Positions 61,146 through 64,000 of a stretch of 64,000 bases of DNA are shown here, in pieces (position 1 is the stretch's first letter; the number at the start of each line of letters is the position of its first letter). The stretch spans positions 96,489,247 through 96,553,246 of the forward strand of contig CM043954.1 in the NCBI GenBank assembly GCA_014529385.2. The letters run 5' to 3'. The stretch is from Adiantum capillus-veneris. Taxonomy: Eukaryota > Streptophyta > Polypodiopsida > Polypodiales > Pteridaceae. The notes under the pieces are model-generated. The model searched no databases. It worked only from the letters and a program-made list of their open reading frames with translations, and was not told the DNA's origin. Made by a program: the position numbers and the translations under genes.

Positions 61146-62439
61146 GTTGACTTAAATTTGCTTTGCTGTTTTTATAAAAAGAATTAGGCAAAAATGTCTC
61201 TACATCCATAAGGTAGCCAATTGATAGTCGAATACGTCTGATGAGTTTTCTGAATTATTTAGTATACAAGTCTCAAACGTCCTTTTCCTTTCAAATTATA
61301 CTTCTAGACAGAAAAATTTCTAGGTAGCACACCCAAACCTTTAACTCTGTTTTCACAATGTACAAGCTCTCCTACAACGGTAATATGTGCATATGAGCAA
61401 CATATTTTAATTTTTGTCATGTTTGCACAACGCAGCACCCTTGGAAATTTAACAGAAATTTTAGCTCTCTATGTGATTGTTGTGGAGGGTCAGATTTAGT
61501 TCAATGGCAAAAACTAAGCATGCCCGGAGTACATACATTGTGTATGAGGTGTATGTACCAGGAAGTCTTGTGCTTCTTTACTAAATTTGAATTGAAGCTC
61601 CCAAGGACTTGCTTAGAAAAGAGACGCCGCAAGTTTCATTCATTGTTGGATGACGATCTTGAATGCATGTGCTGCAGGCATGCAACCAAGCTTGATTGAT
61701 GTGCTTTGCTCTTCATAGTAAGCAATAGTTGATTGATCTACCCTCTCCTACTAACTTGCGAGTGTCCACACCAATCCACTTGCAAAACAGGACTCTAAGC
61801 TCTCAGAGCACACATGAGACTAGGTCCACACCAATTACTTGAAACAAAAGCTCTAGCCTCTAGGCTCCTTAAGAAAAATGGATAAGTCTTGAGAGTTAGT
61901 TTGATTTGTTGTTGCTCTTTCCTAAGCGCTTGGGCTGCTGTGGAGTTCACCATTCAAATTTCTTTTTTGTTGGAGGAGAAAGTGAGCCTAGTTACTAAGA
62001 TCTATTGTTTGCAGATGACCTCCATCTTCTGCAAGATTTCCGATGCTCATACTAGCCGAGGGAAGTTCATGACTTATTGTCAGCTCACCTTATTGTGAAG
62101 GCAAACAAGAACATTGATCCACATATCTTGGCCGTGGCAACTGACAGATATTGTTTGAGACCCACACATGGTAGCCAAAGTGTTTCAGATGAGCTCTTTT
62201 GATTTGGGTGCTGATCGGACACACCTTCAACTCCGCTGCCATGGATTTGATCTAGTAGTAGATGCTATTGCGCCGAGGAGGCGGACTTTCCAGTTTTTGT
62301 GGCCTGCGATGTCTTTCCCTGCTTCCTTCACTCAGAGATCTCATTGATACCTTTATTGAGTCCCCTTTGGTTGTCACTTGAAATGTCGTGAAAGGGGTTG
62401 GGAACATGGGGCCCCCACCATTTGAGTCCTTGAACATGA
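61146..62439 (+). other. Downstream intron or 3' flank of the TRM-family gene
   Basis: No DUF4378-type exon is readable here. If the donor at 61,146 is used, this is the start of a long intron; if not, it is the 3' flank after the stop at 61,187. The sequence has no recognised repeat. Confidence 0.4.
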
Positions 62440-62840
62440 AACCATAGCTACCCGAAACGGGGAACAGGGAACGGCAACATGCATGAAATGCCATTCCATG
62501 TTTCGGATACTCACGTTTGAAACACGGAACGGGGATTTTGAATGGGAACTTGTGATGGGAATGGGAACGGGGACCTAAAAATGGCCATTCCTTGTTACTA
62601 TGCGTGAAACCAATGCTGTCCAAAGAAGGTGCTCCCTATGGTAAATGGCAGGTGGACCATGTAGCGAGTAGAGTACTTGGTGCTATCAAATCTGTGTCTC
62701 CATTTATGACCTGATGAGGCATATCGAGGAGGTTTGTCCTCACTCGAAACCATAGTCACAAGAAATAGCCATTTTTGGGTCTACTGCACCCGTTCCCCAT
62801 TCCTATTTCCTATTTCGCACCTCATTTCCCCTTTCTACTA
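62440..62840. repeat. Imperfect inverted repeat rich in GGGAACGGGG words
   Basis: The segment around 62,556-62,612 (GGGAACGGGGACCTAAAAAT, then GGCCATTCCTTGTTACTATG) is matched in reverse complement by 62,745-62,800 (CATAGTCACAAGAAATAGCC, ATTTTTGGGT...CCCGTTCCCC). A further GAAACCATAGCTACC...GAAACGGGGAACAGGG block lies at about 62,437-62,475. It looks like a decayed MITE-like fold-back with an internal spacer. The minus-strand frame at 62,252-62,623 is a read-out of this repeat. Confidence 0.55.
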
Positions 62841-63470
62841 TGTGGTGTGGATTAGCAGAAGTGGACCACTGAGCACGTTGAAGGAAAGTTGCAGCAGCAA
62901 AGGTCAGCTCCCGTGTCACTCGAGTAACCATGGTGTGATAGAGGTTTTTTGACCTTTAGCCAGGTTTTGCGTATCATGAGTGGATGATACAAGTTTGTGA
63001 CACTTTCCCATATGAGTGATTGTGGATATATATTTAGATATAAGGACTCTTGGCTAGAGGCACACGCATGGTGCACTTTCTCATGGACGTGGGCTCTTGT
63101 TGAACAGCAGGCTCTCTTACTCGATTATCATTGCCTTTGAGTTGGCTGAACTTAAATCACTTGTCGTGGCCCAAGATGCCTACAAAGATTGCATGATTTC
63201 CTAGTGCAGAAGTCTCCATGTCTTGAAGCTCCCCATGAGAATTGTTCATGGAATGTGGGGGCTTGGTTGACCCCACTTTGTGCGACATCGTGGTAGATTT
63301 GAGGCAGGAAGAGAGGCAAAGATGCTTGGTTGGGGCTTGCATTTGTACTATGGGAGCCAATGGTTATATGTGTATGTATGACTTGTAGATGGTGGTGTGC
63401 CATTGTGGATGGGCATGGCTGAACCCAGTGGCTCACGTTGTGGTTCGATTAATCTACACGCTTCTTTCTA
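62841..63470. other. Unassigned stretch
   Basis: No domain, repeat or RNA gene is recognised. Overlapping short frames on both strands (63,152-63,436) show no family resemblance. Confidence 0.4.
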
Positions 63471-63700
63471 ACCTTGTTATTCCAAGGGCAGAGTTTTGGA
63501 CCCAGATTACAAATTCCTTGCCAACTATTGAGTGTTGGTGCGCTGAGAGTGATTTCTATATGCTTGAGGACCCTACTCTTTCAAACCTCGCTAGTGCGAG
63601 AGCAGAGTTTTGAACCTAGATTACAAATGCCTTGCCAACTGTTAAGCATTGGTGTGTTGGGAGAGATTTCTATATGCTTGAGGACTCTGCTCATAGGATT
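63471..63700 (+). repeat. 114-bp direct tandem duplication
   Basis: AGGGCAGAGTTTTGGACC (63,485) and GAGCAGAGTTTTGAACC (63,600) start two similar blocks that run through TTGCCAACT and ATTTCTATATGCTTGAGGAC. The period is 114 bp, with clear divergence between copies. The overlapping plus-strand frames translate both copies (FYMLED / ISICLRTL) and are probably artefacts. Confidence 0.7.
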
Positions 63701-64000
63701 GGCGATGTCATATCGCTTTGTGGGCACGGGATGAAAGACAAAATCTATATGCATTCGGGAGTTTTGATTGCCTTATGATTTGTTCTAGATTCCGTTATGA
63801 CAACAGGCTGATTGAAATGTATGCTAATTGTGGGTTTTGGGGCCATTAAATGAGGTTCGATGCCTGTACGCAAGGATGTAGAGATGTTGTCAAAATGCAG
63901 GTTTATAGGCCAAAAGTGTAGTGCTAAACTCGTTTTCCATGCCTGTCTTTACAGCTAGACAATTGGAGTCCGCACGAGGAAGATATGGATAGTACAAGAC
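63701..64000. other. Unassigned right edge
   Basis: No feature is recognised up to the window end. Confidence 0.4.

Noticed and set aside
62252-62623. Minus-strand 123-codon frame
   Set aside because: It overlaps the GGGAACGGGG inverted repeat and shows no known domain.

Overview
This window is a transposon- and satellite-dominated stretch of a land-plant nuclear genome. Three points support this: a spliced gene of the plant-only TRM / LONGIFOLIA-like family at the right end, Ty3/gypsy LTR elements of plant type (one with a chromodomain tail, one primed by plant tRNA-Asp), and long plant-style satellite arrays. The exact clade cannot be read from the sequence. A fern, lycophyte or gymnosperm-like large genome is a guess from the TE load and the unfamiliar gene families. 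I recognise no bacterial-type operon, CRISPR, tRNA or rRNA gene.

Layout: (1) 1-4.7 kb, the 3' half of a chromodomain Ty3/gypsy fossil with its LTR, then 1.6 kb of unassigned sequence. (2) 6.3-9.2 kb, a ~223-bp satellite that decays into a 50-bp hairpin-bearing tandem repeat. (3) 9.5-11.65 kb, a 2-kb island on the minus strand holding a decayed SET-domain gene and an unrecognised gene, followed by more satellite to 12.9 kb. (4) 13.49-25.10 kb, an 11.6-kb minus-strand LTR element that carries gag, zinc knuckles and protease-like regions but no reverse transcriptase or integrase (TR-GAG/LARD type). Its PBS matches tRNA-Asp and its leader is built of ~299-bp repeats, each with a CTATCGCGATAG palindrome. 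(5) 25.10-39.76 kb, 14.7 kb of the same satellite in the opposite orientation, starting with three ~1,466-bp higher-order repeats and hit once by a 218-bp TIR element with an 8-bp target duplication. (6) 39.76-47.49 kb, a Tat/Athila-like Ty3/gypsy fossil with a long extra coding block before its 3' LTR. (7) 47.5-51.2 kb, a decayed, possibly transposon-derived gene on the minus strand, then a minus-strand gag-protease fossil (51.85-53.6 kb) and a region full of long (GA)n tracts up to 55.7 kb. (8) 56-64 kb, a gene-bearing flank: an 84-bp tandem repeat, a fold-back element, a G-box, and the first three coding exons of a TRM-family gene. Its C-terminal exons are not seen and probably lie beyond the window.

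The only gene that looks intact and likely to be expressed is the TRM-family gene. The rest is satellite, retroelement fossils and decayed genes. The best leads are the palindrome-repeat leader and duplicated modules of the TR-GAG element, the satellite higher-order structure with its inversion, the SET-domain island in the satellite, and the in-frame 44-residue duplication of the VAKLMGLE module in the TRM gene.
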